Notes: generated by a model not told the origin, from the sequence alone. Shown: positions 39,783-48,711, counted from the first letter of the stretch. The stretch is DNA of 64,000 bases from JAENVU01 sp963756815 (GCA_963756815.1 CAVWPR010000002.1:62001-126000), one strand, 5' to 3'. Numbers and translations: made by a program.

Positions 39783-41313
39783 GATCGATGACCGACTCGG
39801 GCTCGGCGACCTCGGCGTGCGGGACGACGCGACCGAGGACGCTGCAGACCGTGGAGAACATGATCGCCAGGTCGAGGCCGATCGACCAGTTCTCCACGTA
39901 GAACAGGTCGAGGCGGCGGTAGATCTCGAAGTCCGGCTTGTCGCGCGCCTCCACCTGCCACAGCCCGGTGATTCCCGGCTGCACGCGGTGACGGCCGAGG
40001 AGCTCGTCGTCGAACTGCGCCACCTCGTGCGGGAGCGCGGGCCGTGGCCCGACGAGGCTCATGTCGCCGCGCAGGACGTTCAGCAGCTGCGGGAGCTCGT
40101 CGAGGCTCGTCATCTCGAGGATGCGACCGACCCGCGTCCGACGGGGATCGCGCTTGGCCTTGAACAGGGGTCCACCGGCGCGTTGGTTCACCGACGTCAC
40201 GTCGACGAGCTGCTGCTCGGCGTCCGGCACCATCGTGCGCAGCTTGAACAGCGTGAACGGCCGACCGTCCTTGCCCACCCGGACCTGGCGGAAGATCGCG
40301 GGCGCACCGTCCTGCAAGCGCACCGCCGCCATCGCGACCAGCCAGACCGGCGCGGAGACCACCAGCAGGCCGGCGGACACGACCACGTCGAGCGCGCGCT
40401 TGCACACCCGCTGCCCGCGACGCAGTGCGGCCGGCTCGACGTACACGAACGGCTCGTGCGCGAGCGGGAGCGGCCGCAACCGGTGGTGGTCGATCCCCCA
40501 CAGGCCGTTCGAGAGCTGGACGTGCACGCCGGCAGCGAGCAGGTCACGCACCGTCTGGTTGAGGTCGGCGACGTCGAGGTCGCCCGGCGCGACGATCACC
40601 CCGTTGGCGCCGACGAGCGCGAGCGTGTTGACGATCGTGTCGAGACCGCCGAGCCACGGGATCCCGTCCAGCGTCCCGCGGTGGTCGTTGTCGCCGACGA
40701 CGCCGACGGGCCGGAGCCCGAGCTCGGGGTGACGACGCAGGAGCCAGACGATGCGTTCGGCCTCCGCCGCGCCACCCACCACCACGATCGACCGGCTGTA
40801 GCGGCCCTCGCTCCGGGCCCGGCGCAACCAGGCCACGAAGCCGCCGCGGACGGCAGCGAGCGCGAGGAACGTCGTGCACCCGGCGACGAGCGCCGGGACG
40901 AGGTCGGCCGTGTCCATCACGAGCGCCGCCGCGTAGGCCGCGGCGGCTCCGACCGCCGAGGCCCGCGCCAGCCCGACCAGCTCGACCGAGCGCACCGCAC
41001 ACGCACGCGCGCGGTAGAGGCCGTGACCGCCGATCGCCAACACCGTGACCACCGACGCCAGGAGCGCGAGCAGCAGACGGGTGGCGAGCGGCGCCTGGCC
41101 CGCGAACGCGCTCCAGATCGCCACGTTGGCGACGGCGACCGCGGCGACGTCGAGCAGGCGGAGCGTCCGGCCGAGGGCCGGCGCGGCCCGATCGGGCTCG
41201 CGATCGTCGTGCTCGGGCCCCGTCGCACCCGCGATCCCCGGGAACCCCACGTTCCGGTGATCGCCGTAGAACGCGAGCTCGCGCGACGTCCCGACCCACG
41301 CCGTATCGGTCAT
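39763..41313 (-). CDS. Priming polyprenyl glycosylphosphotransferase
   Basis: A 516-residue protein from ATG 41313. The N-terminal half has several transmembrane helices and a Rossmann-like CoA-binding-type region (SRSIVVVGGAAEAERIVWLL). The C-terminal catalytic domain holds FKLRTMVPDAEQQL, SLDELPQLLNVLRGDMSLVG, PRPALPHE and QPGITGLWQVEARDKPDFE, the full WcaJ/WbaP-type signature. It transfers a sugar-1-phosphate to undecaprenyl phosphate, starting the repeat unit that the flippase, Wzy and Wzz proteins at 18.8-24.2 kb then export and polymerise. Its promoter carries the shared inverted repeat at 41413. Confidence 0.93.
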   Translation of the reverse strand: MTDTAWVGTSRELAFYGDHRNVGFPGIAGATGPEHDDREPDRAAPALGRTLRLLDVAAVAVANVAIWSAFAGQAPLATRLLLALLASVVTVLAIGGHGLYRARACAVRSVELVGLARASAVGAAAAYAAALVMDTADLVPALVAGCTTFLALAAVRGGFVAWLRRARSEGRYSRSIVVVGGAAEAERIVWLLRRHPELGLRPVGVVGDNDHRGTLDGIPWLGGLDTIVNTLALVGANGVIVAPGDLDVADLNQTVRDLLAAGVHVQLSNGLWGIDHHRLRPLPLAHEPFVYVEPAALRRGQRVCKRALDVVVSAGLLVVSAPVWLVAMAAVRLQDGAPAIFRQVRVGKDGRPFTLFKLRTMVPDAEQQLVDVTSVNQRAGGPLFKAKRDPRRTRVGRILEMTSLDELPQLLNVLRGDMSLVGPRPALPHEVAQFDDELLGRHRVQPGITGLWQVEARDKPDFEIYRRLDLFYVENWSIGLDLAIMFSTVCSVLGRVVPHAEVAEPESVIDLTESVA

Positions 41314-41412
41314 CTGACTGCAGGCCCCAGCGCCATGTGCACCTCACCGCCCCTTGTTGCGGACGGCAATTCTACGGTCCAGATTCCGCCGAATTGGTGC
41401 GAAAGCCCGAAA

Positions 41413-41428
41413 TCCCCAAGGTTGGGGA
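41413..41428 (-). promoter_or_regulatory. Inverted repeat upstream of the glycosylphosphotransferase
   Basis: TCCCCAAccTTGGGGA on the reverse strand, identical to the 30462 copy and in the same orientation relative to the downstream gene. It lies 100 bp upstream of the start; a TAGAAT -10-like element is at about 41365, so the site sits in an activator-like position. Confidence 0.65.
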
Positions 41429-41445
41429 GGGGGCCGGGACCGGCG

Positions 41446-42612
41446 TCAGGCGGGCTTGTCGCGCCCCACGACCCACATGGAGAAGAACTGGGAGCCGCCG
41501 CCGTAGGCGTGGCCGAGCGCCTTCCCGGTGGACAGCGGCACCTGGTAGTCGCCGGCGCGCTCGCGCACCTGCTGCGCGGCCTCGCCGAACCGGATCATCC
41601 CGCTCGCGCCGATCGGGTTCGACGAGAGCACGCCGCCCGACGGGTTCCACGGGATGTCGCCGTCGGGCGCGGTCGCGCCGGCCTCGGTGAGCTTCCATCC
41701 CTCGCCCTCGGCGCAGAACCCGAGGTTCTCGAGCCACATCGGCTCGTACCACGAGAACGGCACGTAGACCTCGGCACAGTCGAAGTCCTCACGCGGGTTC
41801 GTGATCCCGGCCTGCGCGTACACGTCGGCCGCGCAGTCCTTGCCCGCCTGCGGGTTCACCTGGTCCCGGCCGGCGAACATCGTCGGCTCCGAGCGCATCG
41901 CGGTCCCGTGGATCCACGCCGCGGGTCCGGGCGCGGCGTCGGCGACGTCCTCGGCCCCGATGACGAGCGCCATCGCGCCGTCCGAGCTCGGACAGGTGTC
42001 GAGGTAGCGCAGCGGGTCCCACAGGAGGAACGACTCCTCGACCGTCTGCAGGTCGATGTCGGGCAGGTGCAGGTGCGCCTTGGGGTTGCGCAGCGCGGCG
42101 AGTCGGTCCTTCACCGCGACGAGGTGGCCGATGTGGCGCGGCGCGCCCGATCGCGCGATGTACGCGCGGATCAGCGGCGCGAAGTAGCCGCCGGCGCCCG
42201 CGACCAGCGGCGCGCTGAACGGCATCTGCACCGACAGGCCCCACGTCGCGTTGCTCTCCGACTGCTTCTCGAACGCGACGGTGAGCACGCGCTTGTGGAT
42301 CCCGGCCATCACGAGCTTCGCGGCGACGATCGCGGTGGACCCGCCGACGGAGCCGGCGGTGTGCACCCGCAGGAGCGGCTTGCCGACCGCGCCGAGCGCG
42401 TCGGCGAGGTACAGCTCCGGCATGATCACGCCCTCGAACGTGTCGGGCGCCTTGCCCACCACGACGGCGTCGATGTCGCCGAAGTCCATGCCCGCGTCCT
42501 CGAGCGCCTCGACGGCGGCCTCGCGGACGAGCCCGGCCATCGACACGTCGTGCCGGGCCGAGACGTGACGGGTCTGACCGACCCCGACGACGGCGGTACG
42601 GACGCCCCCCAT
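41446..42612 (-). CDS. ltp3: SCP-x-type thiolase / steroid-CoA aldolase-like protein (Ltp3-like)
   Basis: A 388-residue thiolase-fold protein from ATG 42612 (MGGVRTAVVGVGQTRHVSAR). The usual nucleophilic-Cys region reads VHTAGSVGGSTAIVAAKLVM with no Cys, and the C-terminal motif is GKALGHAYGGGSQFF. Such non-classical thiolases in mycobacteria (Ltp2/3/4) act with DUF35 proteins on steroid side-chain CoA intermediates, Ltp2 as a retro-aldolase. Its start shares a base with the stop of the Ltp4-like gene, and the order DUF35-ltp4-ltp3 equals that of M. tuberculosis Rv3521-Rv3523. The assignment is by order and length. Confidence 0.8.
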   Translation of the reverse strand: MGGVRTAVVGVGQTRHVSARHDVSMAGLVREAAVEALEDAGMDFGDIDAVVVGKAPDTFEGVIMPELYLADALGAVGKPLLRVHTAGSVGGSTAIVAAKLVMAGIHKRVLTVAFEKQSESNATWGLSVQMPFSAPLVAGAGGYFAPLIRAYIARSGAPRHIGHLVAVKDRLAALRNPKAHLHLPDIDLQTVEESFLLWDPLRYLDTCPSSDGAMALVIGAEDVADAAPGPAAWIHGTAMRSEPTMFAGRDQVNPQAGKDCAADVYAQAGITNPREDFDCAEVYVPFSWYEPMWLENLGFCAEGEGWKLTEAGATAPDGDIPWNPSGGVLSSNPIGASGMIRFGEAAQQVRERAGDYQVPLSTGKALGHAYGGGSQFFSMWVVGRDKPA

Positions 42613-43679
42613 CACTCCCCCTCCAGGACGCAGACGAGATTCTGTTGCAGGCACGGCCCCTGGCTCGCGTGCGCGAGCCCGCGGCCGATCTCACCCGACG
42701 AGATGCGCGACGCGACCTCGCCGATGCGGATGAGCCCCGCGGCCATGAGCGGGTTCGCGCCGAGCGCGCCGCCCGACGGGTTGATGCGGGTGTCGCCGTT
42801 CAGCCCGAGGGCCTCCCGGACGATCAGCTCGTCGGCGCTGAACTGCGCGTGCAGCTCGGCGACGTCGAAGCCACCCTGCAGCGCGCCGGCCTCCTCGCCG
42901 GCGCGTCGCGTCGACTCGCTCTCGGTGAGGTCGCGCACACCGATGTGCGGCGCGTCGATGCGGTGGTCGATGCCTCGGATCCATGCCGGCCGCTCGCAGT
43001 GCTCACGCGCCACGTCGTCGGCCGCGATGACCACCGCGCACGCACCGTCGGTGACCGGGAAGATGTCGGCGTCGCGCAGCGGGGCGTGGGTCACGGGTCG
43101 GGCCAGGAGCGCGTCGGCGTCGACGTCCTCCCGGCGGATCGCATGCGGATTGCCGCCCGCATCGCGCAGTGAGCGGGCCGCGACCTCGGCGAGGTCGCGC
43201 TCGCCGGCCTTGCCGGAATGGATGAGCGCGCTCGCCTGCAACCCCGCGAAGTGGATCAGCGACGGCCACAGCGGCGTCACCGTGTACGGATCACTCTGCA
43301 GCGTGAACACCTGGTACACGTCCGACAGCGACGACTTCCCGAAGCCGTAGATCAACGCGCTGTCGACCTCGCCGGTCTGGATCGCCACCCATGCCTCGTA
43401 CAGCGCCCATGCCGCGTCCATCTCGACGTGGCTCTCCCGCACCGGCGGCCACGCGCCGGCGCCGTCGAGACCCTGCACGAACGTGAACGGGCCACCGCTC
43501 AGGTAGTCGCACGATCCCGAGATGGTGAAGCCGATGTCGTGGCGGCCCATGCCGGACTGCCGCACCGCCTCCTGCACCACCGGGATGATGAACTCGACCT
43601 CGTTGCGCTCACGGTCCTGCTCGGCCGTCTCCTGCGCGAACGCGATGATCCCGACGTCGCGAATCCCTGAACCACTCAC
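42612..43679 (-). CDS. ltp4: SCP-x-type thiolase-like protein (Ltp4-like)
   Basis: A 355-residue protein from GTG 43679 (MSGSGIRDVGIIAFAQ); mycobacterial Ltp4 is about the same length. Thiolase-like segments: DIGFTISGSCDYLSGGPFTF, TPLWPSLIHFAGLQASALIH, PVTDGACAVVIAADD and INPSGGALGANPLMAAGLIR. The GSCDYL segment may hold the position of the thiolase Cys, but function is unproven. GTG overlaps the stop of the DUF35 gene (GTGA) and its own stop overlaps the Ltp3-like start (TGATG). The three proteins probably work as a complex in side-chain degradation. Confidence 0.8.
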   Translation of the reverse strand: MSGSGIRDVGIIAFAQETAEQDRERNEVEFIIPVVQEAVRQSGMGRHDIGFTISGSCDYLSGGPFTFVQGLDGAGAWPPVRESHVEMDAAWALYEAWVAIQTGEVDSALIYGFGKSSLSDVYQVFTLQSDPYTVTPLWPSLIHFAGLQASALIHSGKAGERDLAEVAARSLRDAGGNPHAIRREDVDADALLARPVTHAPLRDADIFPVTDGACAVVIAADDVAREHCERPAWIRGIDHRIDAPHIGVRDLTESESTRRAGEEAGALQGGFDVAELHAQFSADELIVREALGLNGDTRINPSGGALGANPLMAAGLIRIGEVASRISSGEIGRGLAHASQGPCLQQNLVCVLEGE

Positions 43680-44670
43680 GCGTACTCCCGGAAGGTCTCG
43701 TAGGCGGCGTCGGGCTCGCCGTTCGGCTCGAACCACTTGAGGCACCGGGCGTCCGGGCGGAGGTTCTCGTCCCAGACGGCCCGGACGCGCAGGCCCATGC
43801 GCACCTCGTCGACGGGGATCCCCTGGATCAGACCCGAGGTACGGCGTGTTCGCGCCGTCGAGCAGGATCTGCGCGGCCGCGAAGGGCACCTCGGGCGCCG
43901 ACTCGGACAGCCCCGGGATGTTGGTGATGCAGAACGTGGTCACCGTGCCGTTCTGCGACGACCTCCACCTCGATCTCGGTCGGCGCGCCGCTCGTGGGGT
44001 CCGACCCGCGGGGCGGCAGGTACACGTCGTCGGAGCCGACGGCCTTCTGCCCGATCAGCTTCCCCTCGGCGATGCCGCGCAGGTACTTGCTCGGCGCGCG
44101 CCCGGCGTTGATCTCGTACTCCAGCCGGATCGGCACGGTGATCCCGGTGACGGGCTCCTGCTCCATTTCGGTCTCTCCGCTCGCCGCGTCGTCCTCGTGC
44201 CGGGCCGATGCTCGCTCCGAGACCTCCGGCACCCACGCGTCGAGGTCGGTGACGTACCCGACCCGCTCGGACTTCCAGCGCGGCATCACCCGCATGCCCA
44301 CGCTCATCTCGTCGGGCGACGCGACGTCGACGACGTGCACCATCGGCACGTCGGCGCCGTCGGGCCGCACCAGCGCGAACGCGAACGGCTTCGTGAGGTG
44401 GTGCTTGCCCTCCACCGGCTCGGCCACCCAGGTCCAGGCGTCGACGACGCCCGCCGGACCGACCTCGACGAAGTCGTCGAGCGCCCCGCCGGTCACGGGG
44501 TCGTACTCGGTCGGCGGCACCATGACGCGGCCGTCGCCGACGCGTACGCCGACGATGCGGCCGGACCGCAGGCCGGTGAAGTACCGCGACAGCGCGGCCC
44601 CCACCGACCGGGTGTAGCCACCCGGGTATTCGAGCACGTGGTGCTCGATCAGCGGCTCCGTGGTCGTCAT
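43676..44670 (-). CDS. Double DUF35 (OB-fold) acyl-CoA-associated protein, two frameshifts
   Basis: From ATG 44670 (MTTTEPLIEHHVLEYPGG). Two DUF35 units are seen: GVRVGDGRVMVPPTEYDPVTG and QKAVGSDDVYLPPRGSDPTSG. The zinc-ribbon cysteines usual before PP are absent in both. The frame shifts +1 near 43.95 kb (on to TTFCITNIPGLSESAPEVPF) and again near 43.84 kb (LIQGIPVDEVRMGLRVRAVW ... TFREYA, stop 43676). DUF35 domains pair with Ltp-type thiolases and are needed for their aldolase or thiolase activity. The start is preceded by a two-copy 92-bp minicistron array. Confidence 0.82.
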
Positions 44671-44854
44671 CTCGTCTCCTCGTGGCCCTGCGGGCCGGGC
44701 CGGAGGGGCCCCGCTCCGCTGGTCGAACGGCTGCGGGCGTGTGCCCACCCCGCTTCGCTCATCTCGTCTCCTCGTGGCCCTGCGGGCCGGGCCGGAGGGG
44801 CCCCGCTCCGCTGGTCGAACGGCTGCGGGCGCGTGCCCACCCCGCTTCGCTCAT
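44671..44854 (-). repeat. Two tandem 92-bp repeats forming 31-codon minicistrons before the DUF35 gene
   Basis: Units start at ATG 44854 and ATG 44762 on the reverse strand and differ at one base. Each starts ATGAGCGAAGCGGGG, ends GGAGACGAG, and encodes a 31-residue peptide (MSEAGWARARSRSTSGAGPL...). Each stop TGA overlaps the next ATG as ATGA, the second overlapping the DUF35 start. An internal AGCGGAGCGGGGCCC matches the core of the 41-bp dinB array. Confidence 0.9.
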
Positions 44855-44870
44855 CTCGTCTCCTCCGTCC

Positions 44871-46421
44871 CTAGATCGCGGTCTCGCGGTCGGCCCAGTA
44901 CGGGTCGCGCAGCTTCCGCTTCAGCAGCTTGCCGGTGGGTTCGCGCGGCAGCTCGTCGACGAAGTCGAGCGTGCGCGGCCATTTGAACTTCGCGAGCCGC
45001 CCGCGCAGGTGCTCCATGATCGAGTCGCGCAGCGCGTCGTCCGGCGCCACCCCGGCGCGCGGCTCGACGACGGCCTTGATCTGCTCGCCCATGTCGGCGT
45101 CGGGGATGCCGAAGACCGCGGCATCGGCGACGTCGGGGTGTGCGAGCAGCTCACCCTCGATCTCGGCCGGGTAGATGTTCACGCCGCCGGCGATGATCAT
45201 GTCGGACTTGCGGTCGCAGAGGAACAGGTAGCCCTCTTCGTTCAGGTAGCCGACGTCGCCGACGGTGAAGAAGCCATCGGCATCGTGCGAGTCGTCGGTC
45301 TTCCCCTTGTCGCCCTTGTACTCGAAGTCGCCGGTCGCCATCTTCATCCACACGGTGCCGGGCGTCCCCGTGGGGCACTCGTTGCCGTCGTCGTCGACGA
45401 TCTTCAGCGTCGAGTTCGGCCACACCGTGCCGACGGTGCCGGGGAACTGCAGCCACTGCTCGGCGGTGGCCAGCGTGCCGCCGCCCTCGGTGGCGCCGTA
45501 GTACTCGATGATCGATTCGCCCCACCAGTCGATCATCTTGCGCTTGACGTCGATCGGGCACGGCGCCGCGGCGTGGATCGCGAACTTCATGGACGACACG
45601 TCGTACTTCGCGCGCACGTCGTCGGGCAGCTGCAGCATGCGGTGGAACTGCGTCGGGACCATGTGGGTGTGCGTGCACCGGTACTGCTCGATCAGCGCGA
45701 GCGTCTTCTCCGGATCCCACTTGTCCATGTAGACGACGGTGTGGCCGGCCTGCAGCGCGTTCCCCGCGAACGTCGTGACCGCGGTGTGGTAGTTCGGCGA
45801 GGTCGAGAGGTGCACGTGCCCGTCGCGCGGTCCGATGCCGAACAGCAGCAGGAACATCGAGAAGAGCTCGGCCGACGTGTCCGGGTCGAGTCCGGTGAGC
45901 GGACGCTTCACGCCCTTCGGTCGACCGGTCGTGCCGCTCGTGTAGTGCATCGCCGCACCGGCGAGGCGCTCGGGCGGTGCGGTGTCGGGTTGGCCGGCGA
46001 CGAAGTCGTCGAACGAGCGGAACCCGGGGACCTCGCCGATCGCGATCCTGGCCTGCGCCGGCAGCCCGGCCTCGTCGGCGGCTGCGACCACGACGTCGGC
46101 GAACCGCTCGTGGGTGATGAACGCCGAGGCATCCGAGTCCGAGAGGATGTACGCGATCTCGGGGGGCGAGAGCCGGTAGTTGATCGGGACGTAGTACAGG
46201 CCGATCTGCAGGGCGGCGAGGTAGACCGTCGCCGGATACCGGCCGTTCGGGAGGATCGCGGCGACGGTGTCACCCGCCTCGAGCCCCAGCGCGCGCAGCG
46301 CGTGGGCGACCCGGTTGCAGTCGGCGAGCAGCTCCCCGGCGCGCACCTCGGTGCCGTCGGTGTCCACGACGGCCAGCGCGTCCGGATCCTCCTGCGCGTA
46401 GTACCAGAACCCTCCGGGCAT
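44871..46421 (-). CDS. Acyl-CoA ligase (FadD-type, AMP-forming)
   Basis: A 516-residue protein from ATG 46421 (MPGGFWYYAQEDPDALAVV). Motifs: P-loop-like MHYTSGTTGRPKGVKRPL, the A5 motif YYGATEGGGT, hinge/adenylate motifs TVGDVGYLNEEGYLFLCDRK, and the catalytic Lys in PTGKLLKRKLRD. It activates a carboxylic acid to its CoA thioester via an acyl-adenylate. With its own KstR-type box at 46499 and the DUF35/Ltp genes downstream, a sterol-derived or other long-chain acid is a likely substrate. It does not resemble FadD19 near the N terminus, so I give no symbol. Confidence 0.88.
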   Translation of the reverse strand: MPGGFWYYAQEDPDALAVVDTDGTEVRAGELLADCNRVAHALRALGLEAGDTVAAILPNGRYPATVYLAALQIGLYYVPINYRLSPPEIAYILSDSDASAFITHERFADVVVAAADEAGLPAQARIAIGEVPGFRSFDDFVAGQPDTAPPERLAGAAMHYTSGTTGRPKGVKRPLTGLDPDTSAELFSMFLLLFGIGPRDGHVHLSTSPNYHTAVTTFAGNALQAGHTVVYMDKWDPEKTLALIEQYRCTHTHMVPTQFHRMLQLPDDVRAKYDVSSMKFAIHAAAPCPIDVKRKMIDWWGESIIEYYGATEGGGTLATAEQWLQFPGTVGTVWPNSTLKIVDDDGNECPTGTPGTVWMKMATGDFEYKGDKGKTDDSHDADGFFTVGDVGYLNEEGYLFLCDRKSDMIIAGGVNIYPAEIEGELLAHPDVADAAVFGIPDADMGEQIKAVVEPRAGVAPDDALRDSIMEHLRGRLAKFKWPRTLDFVDELPREPTGKLLKRKLRDPYWADRETAI

Positions 46422-46498
46422 GCGCGTACCTCCTGCAGCGGGCCATCGAGCGTCGGACGCATCGGTCCGGGGCGGGAGGCGCCACGGACGGGCGTGAG

Positions 46499-46512
46499 TA
46501 GAACACGTTCTC
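46499..46512. promoter_or_regulatory. KstR-type operator upstream of the acyl-CoA ligase operon
   Basis: TAGAACACGTTCTC fits the published KstR consensus TnnAACnnGTTnnA at all fixed positions except the final A. It is 78 bp upstream of the ligase start, just after the P450 stop. Confidence 0.8.
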
Positions 46513-46540
46513 GCGCGCGGCGGCAACCACGCACGAGAGG

Positions 46541-47749
46541 TCAGTGCAGCTTGACCGGCAGGTGCTTGATGCCGTTGATGAGGTTCGAGGCCAGCCGGTC
46601 CGGCTCGCCGACCAGGCGCATGTCCGGCGCCTGGGTCAGCATCTCCTCGAACATCGTCTTGATCTCCATCTTGGCGAGCGCGGTGCCCAGGCAGTAGTGC
46701 GGGCCGCGACCGCCGAACGCGATGTGCTCGTTGGGCGAGCGCGTCACGTCGAAGCCGTGCGGGTCGGTGAAGACGTCCTCGTCGCGGTTGGCGGCGCCGT
46801 ACCAGACGGTGACCTTCTGACCCTTCTGGATCGGCACGCCGCGCAGCTCGGTGTCGACGGTCGCGGTACGCCGGAAGTACATGACCGGGCTCACGTAGCG
46901 CAGCATCTCGTCCACGAGCGTGTCCAGGGTGCCGGGCACGTCGGCCAGGACCCGCGCCTTCTCCTCCGGGTGCTCCATCAGCGCCAGCATCCCGCCGCTG
47001 ATGAGGTTCCGGGTGGTCTCGTTGCCCGCCACCGCGAGCAGCAGCACGAACACGTTGAACTCGATGTCGGACAGCTGCTCGCCGTCGAGCTCGGCGGTGA
47101 TGAGCGTGGTGACGATGTCGTCCATCGGGCGCTCACGGCGCGCGTCGGCCAGCGACTGCGCGTACATGTAGAGCTCCATCGACGCTTCGAGCGCCTCTTC
47201 CGGCGCGCCCTGGTTGTACTCGGAGTCGGAGTTGCCGATGAGGCGGTTCGACCACTCGAAGATCTTGTGGCGGTCCTCGTAGGGCACGCCGAGCAGCTCG
47301 GCGATGACGACGAGCGGGAGCTCCGCCGCGAAGTTCGGGACGAAGTCGATGACGTCGTCGTTGCCGAGCTGGCGCTCCACGATCTGCTTGGCCGCCTCAC
47401 GGATGTGGGGCTCCATCGCCTTGATCACCTTGGGCGTGAACCCGCGTGCCACCAGGTTCCGCAGCCGCGTGTGCTGCGGCGGGTCCTGGTTGAGCATCAT
47501 GAGCTCGGTGCCCTCCTGCTGGTCGTCCAGCAGCGCCCCGCCCTGCGCGGAGGAGAAGGTCTTCACGTCGCGCTCGATGGCGATGACGTCCGCGTACTTC
47601 GTGACGACCCAGAAGCCCGGTGCGTAGTTCGGCGAGGCGTGCCAGTGCACCGGCTCCTCGCGCCGCAGGTGGTCGAAGAAGTCGTGCGGTGGACCCGCCA
47701 GGTACGTGGTCGGGTCGTCGAGCTGTACGGCCGTCTCCGTCTGCGCCAT
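46541..47749 (-). CDS. cyp125: Cytochrome P450, CYP125-like steroid side-chain oxidase
   Basis: A 402-residue P450 from ATG 47749 (GGAGG upstream). Key regions: MLNQDPPQHTRLRNLVARGF, the I-helix oxygen-binding AVAGNETTRNLISGG, ExxR in EMLRYVSP, and the heme loop AFGGRGPHYCLGTALAKME. The C terminus LINGIKHLPVKLH resembles CYP125A1 (LNGIKHW), which oxidises the C26/27 methyl of cholesterol and cholestenone to start side-chain loss. The KstR box and EchA19-like neighbour agree. CYP142 is the alternative. Electrons probably come from a ferredoxin, perhaps the one at 59.5 kb. Confidence 0.85.
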   Translation of the reverse strand: MAQTETAVQLDDPTTYLAGPPHDFFDHLRREEPVHWHASPNYAPGFWVVTKYADVIAIERDVKTFSSAQGGALLDDQQEGTELMMLNQDPPQHTRLRNLVARGFTPKVIKAMEPHIREAAKQIVERQLGNDDVIDFVPNFAAELPLVVIAELLGVPYEDRHKIFEWSNRLIGNSDSEYNQGAPEEALEASMELYMYAQSLADARRERPMDDIVTTLITAELDGEQLSDIEFNVFVLLLAVAGNETTRNLISGGMLALMEHPEEKARVLADVPGTLDTLVDEMLRYVSPVMYFRRTATVDTELRGVPIQKGQKVTVWYGAANRDEDVFTDPHGFDVTRSPNEHIAFGGRGPHYCLGTALAKMEIKTMFEEMLTQAPDMRLVGEPDRLASNLINGIKHLPVKLH

Positions 47750-47848
47750 CACTGTCCTCCGCTGAACCGAGCGTCACCGGCCGCCGGGCCGACCCGCGAG
47801 GTTGCCCCTCGCGTCCGGCGTCCGGTAGACCTCGAACGCGTGCACGAA

Positions 47849-47862
47849 TAGAACACGTTCTA
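47849..47862. promoter_or_regulatory. Perfect KstR operator in the P450/crotonase divergent promoter
   Basis: TAGAACACGTTCTA matches TnnAACnnGTTnnA completely. It lies 100 bp upstream of the P450 start and 37 bp upstream of the crotonase start, so one site can control both directions. Confidence 0.88.
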
Positions 47863-47898
47863 GTTCGCACAATAGCCCACCGCCACCTGGGAGACCGC

Positions 47899-48711
47899 GT
47901 GTCCGAGATCCTGCCGATGACGACGCAGCACTGCACCGTGGAGCGCGACGGTCACGTCGTCGTCTTCACGATGAACCGGCCCGAGGCCCGCAACGCGCTG
48001 AGCCCCGACATGCTCGTCGGTCTCGCCGACGGCTACGCGTACGTCGACGAGACGCCGGAGATCCGCTGCGCGATCCTCACCGGCGCGGGCGGGCACTTCT
48101 CCTCCGGCGCGGACCTCAAGGCCATGAGCAGGCCGTCGGACAGCGAGCACGTCCGGACCCGGATGGCCGAGACGCCGAACCTGCACTGGAAGGCGCTGCT
48201 GCGCGACTACCGCCTGTCGAAGCCGCTCATCGCCGCGGTCGAGGGGTACGCGGTGGCCGGCGGCACCGAGATGCTCCAGGGCACCGACATCCGCATCGCC
48301 GGCGAGAACGCGACGTTCGGCGTCTGGGAGGGCAAGCGCGGTCTCTTCCCGCTGGGCGGCTCCGCGGTGCGCCTGCCCCGCCAGATCCCGTACACCGTCG
48401 CGATGGACATCCTCCTCTCGTCGAAGCCGGTCCCGGCGACCGAGGCCCTGCGCATCGGGCTGATCGGACGGGTCGTCCCCGACGGCACCGCGCTCGACGC
48501 GGCGCGAGCGGTCGCCGAGCAGGTGGCGGCGTGCGGACCGCTGTCGACCCAGGCGATCCTGCGGGCCTGGCGGGAGACGGAGTACCTCACCGAGGCGGAG
48601 GCGATGCCGATCCAGGACACGATCGGCTGGGAGGTGTTCGCCTCCGAGGACGCACAGGAGGGGCCACGCGCGTTCGCGGAGAAGCGCGCCCCCCGGTACA
48701 AGGGCAAGTAG
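47899..48711 (+). CDS. echA19: Enoyl-CoA hydratase, EchA19-like
   Basis: A 270-residue crotonase from GTG 47899 (GGGAG at 47889; ATG 47917 is an alternative). The oxyanion-hole segments are CAILTGAGGHFSSGADLKAM and GYAVAGGTEMLQGTDIRIAG. The catalytic acids lie around VWEGKRGLFPLGGSAVRLPR. The close similarity to EchA19 of M. tuberculosis (shared IAAVEG, GTDIR, GGSAVRL, RQIPYT, EGPRAFAEKRAP) supports a role in hydrating steroid side-chain enoyl-CoA. The stop shares its last base with the thioesterase GTG, and its promoter has a perfect KstR box. Confidence 0.88.
   Translation: MSEILPMTTQHCTVERDGHVVVFTMNRPEARNALSPDMLVGLADGYAYVDETPEIRCAILTGAGGHFSSGADLKAMSRPSDSEHVRTRMAETPNLHWKALLRDYRLSKPLIAAVEGYAVAGGTEMLQGTDIRIAGENATFGVWEGKRGLFPLGGSAVRLPRQIPYTVAMDILLSSKPVPATEALRIGLIGRVVPDGTALDAARAVAEQVAACGPLSTQAILRAWRETEYLTEAEAMPIQDTIGWEVFASEDAQEGPRAFAEKRAPRYKGK

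Noticed and set aside
39817..43350. 1,177-codon forward open frame
   Set aside because: It runs antisense through the glycosylphosphotransferase and both thiolase-like genes, all with intact motifs; composition is shadow-like.
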